A stretch of DNA of 64,000 bases from Odobenus rosmarus divergens (taxonomy: Eukaryota > Chordata > Mammalia > Carnivora > Odobenidae): assembly GCF_000321225.1 (NCBI RefSeq), contig NW_004450481.1, positions 129,394 to 193,393 on the forward strand, written 5' to 3'. The position numbers and the translations under genes were made by a program. Positions within the stretch are counted from its first letter, which is position 1. Each line of letters starts with the position of its first letter. Under the pieces are notes generated by a model that made no database searches, had not been told where the DNA came from, and saw only the letters and a list, made by a program, of their open reading frames with translations. Shown piece by piece: positions 52,120 to 62,199 of this stretch.

Positions 52120-52260
52120 CACACACCAGGTGCATTAGAGCCTCACGGTCCGCCCCCCCACGCCCTCCTAAGCCCCACTTGGAAGGTGTGGAAACTGAGG
52201 CTCAGTGAGTTGCCCGAGGCCCCCACACTGGGCACAAACATGGAACACGTCTCCCCGAAG
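52120..52260 (-). mobile_element. MIR fragment, inverted
   Basis: GGTGTGGAAACTGAGGCTCA then GTGAGTTGCCCGAGGCCCCC; decayed reverse-strand MIR. Confidence 0.65.
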
Positions 52261-52552
52261 AGGTGGACAGCCTGCTCAGGAGCCCCCGGTCTGGCCCCTT
52301 GGAGGTGGCAGTGTCCCCATTGCCCACTGGCTTCCCTGGTGACTCAGTGGCTGCCAGGACAAGGTGTGGCTGGGGGCTGTCCGCACGCATGCAGCCTCCC
52401 CCCACCCATGGCCTCCGCCCTTAGTACACAGCCTCCCGGTGCTCGGGACACAGCCTCAGATTCCCAGCAACAAGGCCCTTTGTCTCCACAAATTAACAAG
52501 CTTGGTAAAAAGCCCTGGCAGTTGGTGGGCCAGCCCGTGGCCCTGTTTGGGC
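52261..52552. other. intergenic single-copy sequence
   Basis: Nothing recognised. Confidence 0.45.
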
Positions 52553-52615
52553 CTGATGATGATGAAAGCCAATGGCCAATCACCTCCCAAAGTCCTTAAA
52601 AGGGAATAGATGCTA
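52553..52615 (+). promoter_or_regulatory. candidate promoter-like element: paired CCAAT boxes and CArG box
   Basis: Two CCAAT words at 52569-52573 and 52576-52580 (GCCAATGGCCAATCA) are followed 13 bases later by a perfect CArG box, CCTTAAAAGG, at 52594-52603. These match NF-Y and SRF consensus sites. No open frame or splice donor that I would call lies downstream. Confidence 0.4.
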
Positions 52616-52869
52616 CCTCTCTGCATGGGGTCAGAAGACTTTCAACATGAACGAGGTCTCTCCATTCTTGCCTTGGATGGTCTCAACCATCCAGCCTCAA
52701 GGAAGGACAAAGGACTTTCACCCACTCAAAGCATGTTGTTTGTCTTTATTTGGAAGGATGGGGCCCTGTGTTTCTGATATGGGACAAGGGGACCCCCCAC
52801 TCCCAATTCTACCCATGGGCCACCCAAGAAACCCTTTCACAACTGCTCAGGGCAATGCAAGGGACAAGG
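52616..52869. other. intergenic single-copy sequence
   Basis: Nothing recognised. Confidence 0.45.
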
Positions 52870-53125
52870 TGGAAGCTCGTGGTAGGTAGGACTCTAGGAA
52901 ACGCCCAAGATTCTAGTCTGGTATAATCTTTTAAGTATGGGTGGGACCAGTGACTATGTTGGGATATCACTCCCTTGATGAAGCTGTATTATATGGCAAA
53001 GGTGATGGGATTTTTTTTTTAGATGTAATTAAGTTCCCAAATCGTTTGATTTTTGAGTCCATCCAAAGGGAGTTTCTCTTGGGTGGGTCTGACATAATCA
53101 GGTGAAGGTCGAAGTAAGTTTTGTG
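52870..53125 (+). mobile_element. MaLR-like LTR, 5' part
   Basis: GTTGGGATATCACTCCCTTG, ATTATATGGCAAAGGTGATG, AGATGTAATTAAGTTCCCAA and GGGTGGGTCTGACATAATCA. An ancient LTR whose 3' part continues at about 53565 after an L1M insertion. Confidence 0.68.
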
Positions 53126-53159
53126 TTCTATGTTTTTTCCCCCACAAATTTTTTAATTA

Positions 53160-53562
53160 AAAAAAGTGTTAAACCATATGGGATACTGGAAACTATGCAA
53201 GTGCCCCTCAATGGATAAAAGTATAAACAAAATGTGGTGTATCCACACAATAGAATATTAGCCATAAAAGGAAGGGAATTCTGACACCTGCTAGAACATG
53301 GATGAAACCTTGAGGACATTATGCTCAAGGAAGACACATAAAAGGACACACTGTATGATTCCATTTATAGGAGGCACCCAGAACAGGCAAATCCATAGAG
53401 ACAGGCAGTAGGATGGTGGAAGCCAGGGGCTGGGGATGTTAGTGTTCAATGGGGACAGGGTCTCAGTATGGGAAGATGAACAAGTTCTAGAGATGGGTGC
53501 TGAATAACCCCAGACTAAACTGAAGCAGTTAGACCTGATGAAAACGTTTCCTAAAAAAGAGG
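53160..53562 (+). mobile_element. L1M 3' end inserted within the LTR
   Basis: GCAAGTGCCCCTCAATGGAT, GGTGTATCCACACAATAGAA, GAAACCTTGAGGACATTATG, GGAGGCACCCAGAACAGGCA and AAGATGAACAAGTTCTAGAG. 5'-truncated. Confidence 0.9.
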
Positions 53563-53564
53563 GT

Positions 53565-53850
53565 CTCGATGTGGAGACTGGAAGCCGTGAAGAGCCCCAA
53601 TCCCACGGGTCTTGAGGAAGCTCGCTGCTGAATTGTAGGGAGGACGTGGCAGGTGGCCTCCAGGAAACCTAGGGCCTTTGTCCCACAGCCACGAGGAACT
53701 AGGTTCTGCCAGCACCAGGGAGCTTGGAAGAAGACCCTGAGCCTCAGGTGAGACCGTGGCCCCAGCCGACAGCTTGATGGTCGCTTGGCAGGACCCTGAG
53801 CTAACTGTGCCTTCCTAGGCTCCTAACCCATGGAAACTGTGATAGAATAA
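53565..53850 (+). mobile_element. MaLR-like LTR, 3' part
   Basis: GGTTCTGCCAGCACCAGGGA, CTTGGCAGGACCCTGAGCTA and TCCTAACCCATGGAAACTGT then GATAGAATAA. This is the 3' half expected after 53125, so the two parts are probably one LTR. Confidence 0.62.
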
Positions 53851-53854
53851 GGAC

Positions 53855-54205
53855 TGACTTTGCCCAGGCTGCTATAACAGAGTAACACAGTCTATATAAC
53901 ACAGTCATAAATAACAGACATTTCTCTCTCACGGTTCTGGAGGCTCGAAATCTGAGATCAAGGTGCCAGCCCACTGCCCAGTTGTGGATGATTCTTACAT
54001 GGATATATGGCTGGTGTCGTCACATGGCAGACAGGGGTGAGGGAGCTCTTTGGGGTCCCTTCCATAAAGATATTGATTCCATTCATGAGGGCTCCACCTT
54101 CATGACCTAATCACCTCCCAAATGCCCACCTCATACATACCATTGCACCAAGGGTTAGGGTTTCAACATATGAATTTGGGGGGGGACACAAACATTCAGT
54201 CCATA
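53855..54205 (-). mobile_element. MLT1-type solitary LTR, inverted
   Basis: GGCTGCTATAACAGAGTAAC, TCTCACGGTTCTGGAGGCTC, GAGGGCTCCACCTTCATGAC, CTAATCACCTCCCAAATGCC and GACACAAACATTCAGTCCAT. Confidence 0.88.
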
Positions 54206-54838
54206 AAAAATATCCACTAAATAATGAAAAGGAAAAAACTCTCCTAGGAGGGTCCCTGCATCCTCTAGGACACAGCTCAGCTGGAGACCCCCGCTGGGTA
54301 ACTGGAGGGAACACGCAAAGTGATAAGAGTTTGGGAATCCAGCAGGTCTGGTGCAGTGCACAAGATGAGCGCCGTCCATGAGCTATTATTACCCCAAGGC
54401 AGCAGGGATGAATGGAGGAGCAGGTGCATTTGCTGGGGAGGGGAGGGTGGCCTTCCTTAGCAGATGAAACCACCTACAACCACCTGGCAGGAGGGACCCC
54501 AGAGGACCAATTCTCTAGTCACTTTTCTCCTGCCCTCGGCCCTCCCTCTGGGGCCTCCCACTGGCCAAATCCAACGTGGAGTCTTCGAGGCATTAAAGGC
54601 CAGCCTCCTGGCCCAGAGCAGGGTGGAGAAGGAAGAAACCAGAGCCAGCTCGAGCCTCACTGCCAACCTCCCAGCTCGGTGTAGGGGACGATTCATGGGT
54701 TGCCCCAGAGTCTCCCCGCCCCTGAGCCTCCTGTCTCATGATCCCCTCGGGCACTGGATATCCCAAGCAGACAGAAAACCTGAGAAACCCAACAGTGCCA
54801 GTTCCTCGTGAGTCTGGGCCAATGTACATGTCGCTCCT
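54206..54838. other. intergenic single-copy sequence
   Basis: No gene or repeat recognised. Confidence 0.5.
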
Positions 54839-54839
54839 T

Positions 54840-55065
54840 CTCGGCCAGAGTCAGCAACCTTTATCTATGAGAGCCTGATAGTAAATATTTTCACCTTTAT
54901 GGGGGATACAGTCTCTCAAAGTGACTTAATTCTGCTGTCGTAGAGCAAAACAGCCATAGACAACATGCACATGAATGAGCATGGATGTGTGCCAATAAAG
55001 TTTTATTTATAAGAACGGGCAGGTGGCCCAGGGGCTATAATTTGAGACCGGTGGCCTAACCAATT
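54840..55065 (+). mobile_element. MER1-type hAT-Charlie element
   Basis: GATAGTAAATATTTTCACCT, CTGTCGTAGAGCAAAACAGC, CATAGACAACATGCACATGA and CCAATAAAGTTTTATTTATA. Non-autonomous, with an internal deletion. Confidence 0.82.
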
Positions 55066-55329
55066 CCTACTTACATCAGCCCCTCCAGGAAGTCCTCCTA
55101 GATGTCCCATCTGGCTCTGCTTCCCTTGTCCCAAGTGAAGAATCGTCACCCCCCGCTTCAAATTATTCCAGGCCGGAGGACCCCCACCTCCAGCGCTTGG
55201 GATGGGGTGCTGCTCCACACCCTACCGTGTGTGGCATGGCCCCGCCCCCGAGGATCTGCACACGGCAGACGCTTAAAATGGATGCGAATCAAAGCCACGG
55301 GTTGGCCCCAAACAAAACCAAACAACGAA
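55066..55329. other. intergenic single-copy sequence
   Basis: Nothing recognised. Confidence 0.45.
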
Positions 55330-55979
55330 AAATAGAAAGTCACAATTGCTAGTGGGGAGTCTTGGAACATGCATTTCTGGTGGGAATGTAAAATGATGCA
55401 GTTGCTGTGGAAACCACTTTGGTGGTTCCTTAAGAGGTTAAACATAGAATTACCACATGACCCAGCAATTCCACTCCTAAGTATAGACCCCAAATAATCG
55501 AAAACAGGTGTTCAAACAAACCCTTATGTTCACAGCAGCACGAGTCCCAATTGCCAGAAAACCAAACACGTGTGTATATATATCTCCATCAGCTGATGAA
55601 TGGATAAATGAAATGTGATCCGTCCACACAATGCAATATTATTCAGCCATAAAACAGAAATGGAATGACACACGCTACAATGTGGCTGAACCTAGAAGAC
55701 GTCACGCTGAGTGAAAGGAGACAGTCACGAAAGGCCACGCAGCGTAGGATGCCTTTCATACAAAACGTCCAGAACAGGCAAATCCACAGAGACAGAAAGC
55801 AGGTGAGTGGTCGCCAGGGGCCGGCGGGACGGCAGGAGGCGTGGCTGCTCAAGGGGACGAGGTTTCCTCTGGGGGTGATGGAATATCTGGAATACCAATA
55901 TCTGGAATATCTAGATAGAGGTGGTGGTTGTGTAACTCCGGGAGTGCACAGATTGCCACTGAATTACACAGTTTATTAT
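55330..55979 (+). mobile_element. L1M 3' end, first part of a nested cluster
   Basis: TCTGGTGGGAATGTAAAATG, CACATGACCCAGCAATTCCA, GCAATATTATTCAGCCATAA, CAGAACAGGCAAATCCACAG and a break after GCCACTGAATTACACAG. Its last 3' bases reappear at 57148-57195. Confidence 0.92.
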
Positions 55980-55982
55980 TTA

Positions 55983-56166
55983 AATTTTTTTTATTTTTTT
56001 ATTTTTAGAGGAGGGCGGAGGGGCAGAAGGAGTGAGAATCTCAAGCAGGCTCCATGCCCAGTGCAGATCCCAACGCAGGGCTCGATCTCAAAACGACCTT
56101 GAGATCGTGACCTGAGCCGAAATCAAGAGTCGGATGCTCTACCTACAGAGCCCCCCAGGCGCCCCT
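55983..56166 (-). mobile_element. older Can-SINE, inverted, in the L1M
   Basis: TTTTTTTATTTTTAGAGGAG through CAGGGCTCGATCTCAAAACG to CCCCCCAGGCGCCCC. Divergent body, thus older than its neighbour. Confidence 0.88.
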
Positions 56167-56188
56167 GAATTGTAAACCACACTTTAAA

Positions 56189-56375
56189 GATTTTTATTTA
56201 TTTATTTGACAGAGAGAGACACAGCGAGAGAGGAAACACAAGCAGGGCGAGTATGAGAGGGAGAAGCGGACTCCCTGCCGAGCAAGGAGCCCGATGTGGG
56301 ACTCGACCCCAGGACCCTGGGATCATGACCTGAGCCTAAGGCAGACGCTTAACGACTGAGCCACCCAGGCGCCCC
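56189..56375 (-). mobile_element. Can-SINE, inverted, with 18-bp target-site duplication
   Basis: Flanked by TGTAAACCACACTTTAAA at 56171-56188 and 56376-56393, both L1M sequence. Body ends GAGCCACCCAGGCGCCCC. The duplication is perfect, so the insertion is fairly recent. Confidence 0.97.
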
Positions 56376-56407
56376 TGTAAACCACACTTTAAATGCTTAG
56401 TGGCCAA

Positions 56408-56594
56408 GGGTGCCTGGCTGGCTCAGTCGTTAAGCGTCTGCCTTCGGCTCAGGTCATGATCCCAGGATCCTGGGATCGAGCCCCACATCGGGCTCCCTGC
56501 TCGGCGGGAAGCCTGCTTCTCCCTCTCCCGCTCCCCCTGCTGTGTTCCTGCTCTCACTGTCTCTCTCTCAAATAAATAAAATCTTTTAAAAAAA
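56408..56594 (+). mobile_element. Can-SINE
   Basis: GGGTGCCTGGCTGGCTCAGT head, AAATAAATAAAATC tail. Its left flank AATGCTTAGTGGCC is echoed as AATGCTTAATGCC at about 56810, beyond the next SINE, which then sits in its right duplication. Confidence 0.94.
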
Positions 56595-56603
56595 AATGCT
56601 TGG

Positions 56604-56805
56604 GCACCTGGGTGGCTCAGTTGGTTAAGTGACTGCCTTCGGCTCAGGTCATGATCCTGGAGTCCCGGGATCGAGTCCCACATCGGGCTCCCTGCTCAGC
56701 AGGGAGTCTGCTTCTCCCTCTGACCCTCTTCCCTCTAGTGCTCTCTGTCTCTCATTCTCTCTCTCTCAAATAAATAAATAAAATCTTTAAAAAAAATAAA
56801 TAAAA
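56604..56805 (+). mobile_element. Can-SINE inserted next to the previous copy
   Basis: GGGCACCTGGGTGGCTCAGT head, AATAAATAAATAAAATC tail, flanked by AAATGCTT on both sides. Confidence 0.94.
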
Positions 56806-56819
56806 ATAAATGCTTAATG

Positions 56820-57147
56820 CCCTATGTAAGTCATATGTGGAAACCTAACCCCCAGTGTGATGCTGTGAGGAGGGGGGCCTTTGGGAGTTGATCAGGTCAT
56901 GGGAGTGGAGCCCCCACAAATGGGATCAGTGACCTTATAAAAGAGACCCCGCAGAGCTCCTGCCCGGTGAGGACACAGAGAAGGCGGCATCTATGAACCA
57001 GGAAGTGGCTAGGTTCTGACCAGGAACTGGCCTGCCCAGCACCTTGATCTCGGACTTCTAGCCTCCAGAACTTGGAGAAACGAATTTCTGTGTAAGCCAC
57101 CGCGTCTATGGTAGTCTGTCCTCGCATCCCAAATGGACTAAGGCAGG
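56820..57147 (+). mobile_element. MLT1A-like solitary LTR inside the L1M
   Basis: TGGAAACCTAACCCCCAGTG, GATCAGGTCATGGGAGTGGA, GACCTTATAAAAGAGACCCC, CAGCACCTTGATCTCGGACT and an ATGGACTAAGGCAG end. Non-coding. Confidence 0.9.
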
Positions 57148-57195
57148 TGAAGTTCATGTCGTATGAATTTCACTACAGTTTTTTTAAAAAAAAGT
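57148..57195 (+). mobile_element. L1M terminal bases, last part of the nested cluster
   Basis: GTGAAGTTCATGTCGTATGA then ATTTCACTACAG, the L1M 3' terminus that belongs with the 55330 segment. Confidence 0.78.
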
Positions 57196-57894
57196 TAAAA
57201 ACAAAATGCACACAACCAGAAGGTGCATATCTGAAATTCCACTCCCCTCCCCCCTTCTTCAGGGGTCTCTGGCCGGCACGGCCCTCCACGGCTGACTTAG
57301 CCTCCCTCCTACAAACGGCCCAAGGCTCCTGAGTGGTCAAGGCCATCATGGGTCCCATGCTGCTTCCTGGCCCGGCTACGCAAGGAAAGGGCTGGACAGG
57401 ACTACCACGGGTTCAGCCCCTGTTTTCTCAGAGGGACACTATCCCTGGGGCGGCAGGCCCAGGTGCAACGTTGCAGGCTGTGAGTCAGGACTTGACCATG
57501 TTCCCGGCACAGCGGCCGTGAGTCAGGCTGGGAGAGCTGACGGTTCCTCTGGTTTTTCTTGCCCTGCACACACCGGCATGTGACGGGCCTTCTGCGGTTC
57601 ATAAGTCATTGTTTGAGGTAAACAGCACAGATCACTGAACGCCAGGCTCCCCTGGGTCAGGAGAGCTCGGATTTTTCTTACTAAATTGCACACATCCAGT
57701 AACTTTCATTCATGCCTGCTAGGGACAGTGACAGTGGGGAGAGTTTTCCTTCCCAGAGCTGGAGAGGGAGGGGGCCGGCCACCAAGCAGGGCCCCCAGAA
57801 TTTGCTGGAAATGCAGACCACAGCTCTGAGGAACAGCTCCACCTCCTATGGTTAGACGGAGAGGCTCCCTTCTAGCTGCGGTTCCCCGCTTCCC
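57196..57894. other. intergenic single-copy sequence
   Basis: No gene or repeat recognised. Confidence 0.5.
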
Positions 57895-58062
57895 CACGGA
57901 AAACTCGAAGATGATTTGGGTGGTCACAAGGGGTGGGGACCAGGGATGATGCCCGACACCCCACAGTGCATGGGACAGTCCCACCCCAGAGAACGATCCA
58001 GCCCGAAATGTCAATAGTGCTGACGTTAGAAAATCCTGCTTAGGGGCCTCTGTACCCCAGTT
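57895..58062 (+). mobile_element. MER20 (hAT-Charlie) fragment
   Basis: TTTGGGTGGTCACAAGGGGT, CCACAGTGCATGGGACAGTC and CCCGAAATGTCAATAGTGCT. Confidence 0.85.
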
Positions 58063-58144
58063 CTTACCCTGGTTTGCCCTGCCTTTTGAGAACATATTCT
58101 AGGGGCAATGGCAACTTAACCACAGAGACTTCCTCTCGCGTTAG
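58063..58144. other. intergenic single-copy sequence
   Basis: Nothing recognised. Confidence 0.4.
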
Positions 58145-58300
58145 GGAGCGGAATTGGTGGGTGTAAGCCGACCCCAGCTGCTCTGTGACCTTCAGTAAGT
58201 TCCTCAGCCTCTCTGAGCCTCCATTCTCCTCAAGGCCACTTGGATGCCCTCACAGAGGGGCTGTGCAGATTAAATCAAGTCCGAGCTTGAGGATAGCTCA
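58145..58300 (+). mobile_element. MIR
   Basis: GCTCTGTGACCTTCAGTAAG, TTCCTCAGCCTCTCTGAGCC and CTGTGCAGATTAAATCAAG. Confidence 0.85.
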
Positions 58301-58779
58301 GTCCACATTCTCTAGGCTGTGAGTTAGGGAAGCATGCTTCAGTTATGCCTCTCCCAGTGTCTGCCGCTCATCGCTTGCTTGAGGCTGTAAAGTGTCCCCA
58401 TCAGGGAAACTGTTTGGGAAGAAGATAAGAGGACCATTTCGGGGCTCCGGGCCCTGCACCTGGCAGAGTTCTCTGCACCTATTTTCTCTGTCTTCCGGCT
58501 GAGCAGTGCCTGGAAGGAGCACATCTAGGGGCCTGACCGATGGCCTGGCAGAGGCTACCGTCATGCTCTGGTTTCAAGGAACGGAAACTCCCTCTGGCTC
58601 CTAACAATGCTTGAGAAATGTTCATTCGGTGTCCCCAGCCATAAAACACAGGGTTGGCATCATGGTGAAAAGTCACGGGCACAGCAAGTACCCCTGATAT
58701 GATGGGATATGGGAGACACCCCATCACCCCACCTCTGTGCTTTTCTCTCCAAAACCTCATTCTCCCAATCTAATCACAA
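58301..58779. other. intergenic single-copy sequence
   Basis: No gene or repeat recognised. Confidence 0.45.
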
Positions 58780-59185
58780 GAAAACATCAGATAAACCCAG
58801 ACTGGGGGACATTTGGATGTCCTGGGGTGGGGGAGGGCACGGTACCCGGCCAGCACTCCAAAATTCTGCTAAGATCATGAGAAAAGCAAGGAAAGTGTCA
58901 CAGACTGGACAAGACCAGGGCAACGAGAGGACTAATACAATGTGGGGTCCCGGAAGTGAAAGAGAGCATTTGTGGAAAATGCTCTAATAAAGGGGGGGGG
59001 GATCCTAATAAAGCCTAAGTTTAGTCAATAGCACGGTCCCAACATCGGTTTCTCAATTTTGATAGTCGCGTCATGGTCTGGGGAGATGCTAACTTTGGGG
59101 GACCCTTGGCAAAGGGGACACAGGAACTCCAAATATTGTCTCCGCTGCTTCTCCACAATTAGACTTATCATTCTAACATGAAAAG
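58780..59185 (+). mobile_element. old non-LTR-like remnant (related to 21.4 kb)
   Basis: CATCAGATAAACCCAGACTG, AAGGAAAGTGTCACAGACTG, AATACAATGTGGGGTCCCGG and AATAAAGCCTAAGTTTAGTC. The order parallels 21401-21660. A short MER20-like phrase at 58800-58850 may be unrelated. Confidence 0.55.
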
Positions 59186-59239
59186 GTTACTGGTAAAAAC
59201 AACGACTCTACGCAGAGGAAGGGAGTGGAAACCAGTAAT

Positions 59240-59335
59240 ACGGGGACAGATGTACATGGAAACGTCATTTCTTGTCTATCTGACATTCAGATTGAACTGG
59301 GCGTCCTTGTTTGAGGTGGCAAGTCCAGACACAAG
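59240..59335. mobile_element. palindromic MER-type DNA transposon, partial third copy
   Basis: TTGTCTATCTGACATTCAGA, TTGAACTGGGCGTCCTTG and GGCAAGTCCAG match the right arm of the copies at 48.1 and 49.0 kb. Confidence 0.6.
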
Positions 59336-59421
59336 CAGAGGGCTCCATTAACTGGGCTGGGGAATCTAGGGACAGGCCAGAGTGGGGGGGATAACGAGCC
59401 CCACATTTCACAGAAGCTCTT

Positions 59422-59472
59422 TAATAATAATTAGTAATAATAATACTAATGGTGATGACAACAGTAATAATT
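59422..59472. repeat. AAT-rich simple repeat
   Basis: TAATAATAATTAGTAATAAT-type run of trinucleotides. Confidence 0.85.
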
Positions 59473-59624
59473 GCACCTCTCCCATGGCTTTTATCTGGCC
59501 CCACCCTGGCTGTTCGTGGGTGGGTCTTACTTCCTGCCCGGCCTGGGGGGTTGGGGGGGAATCCTGTGGTGGGTGTCATCTGTCGCGGCCGGCCCCGGGG
59601 CCCTGCGTGCAGAGACTCCGGCTG
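59473..59624. other. intergenic single-copy sequence
   Basis: GC-rich, ending in CGCGGCCGGCCCCGGGG near 59583. No feature. Confidence 0.4.
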
Positions 59625-60075
59625 CGTATGAGTTTTTTGTGGCTGCTGTAACAAGGAGCACAAAATGGGTGGCTTGAAACAGAAATGTATTGTCTCACAG
59701 TCCTTGAGGCTGGAGTCTAAAATCAAAGTGTAGGCAGGGTGTGTTCCTTCGGAAGGGTCCAAGAGAATCTGTCCCGGGCCCCTCTCCCGGCCTCTGGTGG
59801 CCGCACTTGGTGTTCCTGGGTCTGCGTCTCTCTGAACTCTGCCTCTACCTTCACGTGGCCTTCTTGCTCTGTCTGAAACCCCTTCTCTTTTCTTATAAAG
59901 ACACCTGTCGCTGGGTTTAGCGCCCACCGTAAATCTGGGAGGACTCATCTCAAGAACTTTCACTTAATGATGTCGGCAGAGACCGTATTTATTTCTGAGA
60001 AGGTAGCGGTCGCAAATATGGGGGTGAGGATGTGGGCATATCTTTTGGGGGAACAGTATTCATCTCACTATACCA
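59625..60075 (-). mobile_element. MLT1-type solitary LTR, inverted
   Basis: TTGTGGCTGCTGTAACAAGG, GGTGGCTTGAAACAGAAATG, TTTCTTATAAAGACACCTGT and TTTTGGGGGAACAGTATTCA. Reverse-strand MLT1. Confidence 0.82.
59786..59806 (-). promoter_or_regulatory. CTCF-type motif on the minus strand, inside the MLT1
   Basis: The minus strand reads GCGGCCACCAGAGGCCGG, matching the CTCF consensus GGCCACCAGRGGGCGC at all but two core positions. It faces the site at 8400. Confidence 0.38.
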
Positions 60076-60584
60076 CGATAGCCTGTCTCTCTACTCCTCC
60101 GCCCAAATTCAACCAGGACAAGGTTTGGAGCACGGAGACCGTGTCCCGGCCACTCGCCCGCAGGGGGTATGCACAGGTGTGGTAGAAACAGGAAGGAGGG
60201 GAGGCTGGTGGAGGGCTCCCGAACCTGAGCCTCATTTCCCCCCACCTGTGAAGGGGGCTGGTTCCACCATCCAGGTGAGATCCATCCTGTCACAGGTACA
60301 AGGACAAGGGGACAGGAGCAGCCCCGTTCCTCGGCCAGTCCCGTGCCTTGGCTCCCAATGGGAGGTGGGAGAAGCCCATGTTCTGGGAACAGCGGGAGAG
60401 AGAACGTGTGTGGGAGAGAGAGTACCATGGGGGCTGCAGGGAGGGAATGGGACTCTACATACAGAGGCTCGAAGAAATGTCGTAAGAAGAATTAACATCC
60501 TTGGGGGCTAGAGGGTGAAAGCATAATGAGGAGACCCCAGAACTCTCCCCAGCCCGGCAAAGCCTGGGTCCCCAAACAGCCCTA
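60076..60584. other. intergenic single-copy sequence
   Basis: No gene or repeat recognised. Confidence 0.5.
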
Positions 60585-61095
60585 CCTAGAGTCACCATAT
60601 GACCCAGCAATTCCGCTCCTAACTATGGATCCCAAAGAATTGAAAACAGGGATTCCAACTAATGTTTGTACATGCGTGTGTGTAGCAGCACTGCTCACAA
60701 TCACCAAGACGTGGCAACATCCCAAGTGTCCATCAACTGGTGAATGGACACAAAACACGGTCCATCCATACAGTGGAATAGTACTCAGACATAAAAAGGG
60801 ATGAAGCCTTGACACAGGCTACAAGGTGGATAAGCCTTGAGAACATCATGCTGAGCGAAAGAAGCCAAACACAAAAAAACCACACAGTGGAACCACAAAG
60901 ATGGAATCAGAAGAACCAAATCTGTGGACACAGAAAGTTGACTGGCAGTTGCCAAGGGCTGGGGGAGGGGCGAGGGGAGGTGTCACCTTTGAGGGTGATA
61001 AAACTGTTCTGGAATGAGATAGAGGTGATGATTGTACAACATTGAGAATGTTATTTAATGCCACTGAGTTGCTTACTTTAAAATGGTTAACTTTG
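60585..61095 (+). mobile_element. L1M 3' end, part 1
   Basis: ACCATATGACCCAGCAATTC, CATCCATACAGTGGAATAGT, AGCCTTGAGAACATCATGCT, AGTTGCCAAGGGCTGGGGGA and TGATTGTACAACATTGAGAA. Confidence 0.93.
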
Positions 61096-61290
61096 GGGGC
61101 GCCTGGTGGCTCAGTATGTTAAGCATCTGCCTTCGGCTCAGGTCATGATCCCGGGGTCCTGGGATCCAGCCCCGTGTTGGGCTCCCTGCTGAGTGTGGGG
61201 GGGGGGGGCGGGTGGTCTGCTTCTCCCTCTCCTCCCCACTGCTTGTGTTCTCTCTCTCTCTCTCTCAAATAAATAGATCTTTTAAAAAAT
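61096..61290 (+). mobile_element. Can-SINE with 16-bp target-site duplication
   Basis: Flanked by AAAATGGTTAACTTTG at 61080-61095 and 61291-61306, both L1M. The body contains a G homopolymer near 61196-61208 in place of the usual AGCAGGAAG words. Confidence 0.97.
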
Positions 61291-61340
61291 AAAATGGTTA
61301 ACTTTGTTATATGAATTTCCCCTCCATAAAAAAAATTTTG
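61291..61340 (+). mobile_element. L1M 3' terminus, part 2
   Basis: ATGGTTAACTTTGTTATATG, AATTTCCCCTCCATAAAAA completes the L1M interrupted by the SINE. Confidence 0.9.
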
Positions 61341-61949
61341 AAAGTGAAAAGAAAAATAGATCTGCAAGATCCATTTGTTTTCCAAAGACATTGTTCCAGG
61401 CATTCAGAAATACCCAGTTGCCTGTCCCAAAAGATGTAGAACTTTATAAACAAACTTTAATAATGTTAAATGGGGCCCTTACGTGATTTACCCAGAGTGT
61501 GGGCCAGCCCACTGAGTTCTTGTCATTATTAATATATGTAATGATATAATTACATAATAAGGTCATCATTTTCTGCCCCGATTGCAGCCCTGCAAGTCAT
61601 CGGGGTGAAGCAACACGCTCAGGGCTGTTCACCGTGGAAGGGGCAGACGTTGATCCCAAGCTAGCTCTTCTGGCTGATGACGTGCAACCAGAGTAAGCCA
61701 CAGGGCGTGTCAGGGGCCTATCGAGTCTGACCAGCTGCCCCAAGGGGTGACCTCACAGTCAACAGTGCTGGAGTCCCAGGCCACCCAGGGCAGGGGAGGC
61801 CAGGACCCTCAAAGCGGGGAGAGACATTCCTGCCTTTCCTAAACTATGAGTGTGGGATTGTCCCTGGCCTCCAAGAGGTGACAAGGATAGAACAGAATTA
61901 CTGCGCTTTGAGTGGCAGCCTGCATCCCTCAGCAGGTGAAGCAGACCGT
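61341..61949. other. intergenic single-copy sequence
   Basis: No gene. AT-rich patch at 61520-61560 (TTATTAATATATGTAATGAT). Confidence 0.5.
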
Positions 61950-62199
61950 CAAGCTGTGGTCCATCCATCCATCCATCTATCTGATGGAATGCTCCTCAGC
62001 TGTGTGAAGGAAGGAACACACAGCAGCATGGGCGAACCTCAAGCAATGCTCAGCGGAAGAAGCCAGACACAAAAGGACCACACTGTATGACTGCATTTAT
62101 ATGAAATGTCCGGAAAGGGCAAGTCTATTGACTCAGAAAGCCGCAGTCCGTGGTTGCCTGGGGCCGGGGGTAGGCATGGAGAGGGACTGAAAGGGCCAG
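61950..62199 (+). mobile_element. L1M 3' end, part 1 (with ATCC run)
   Basis: CCATCCATCCATCCATCTAT at 61963-61982 is a short tetranucleotide run in the usual TCCATCCAT part of the L1M. Then ATGGAATGCTCCTCAGCTGT, AGCCAGACACAAAAGGACCA and GTGGTTGCCTGGGGCC. Confidence 0.88.

Noticed and set aside
61963..61982. CCATCCATC array as a possible CRISPR or satellite
   Set aside because: It is a five-unit tetranucleotide slip in the TCCATCCAT part of an L1M. No CRISPR-like spacing exists anywhere in the window.
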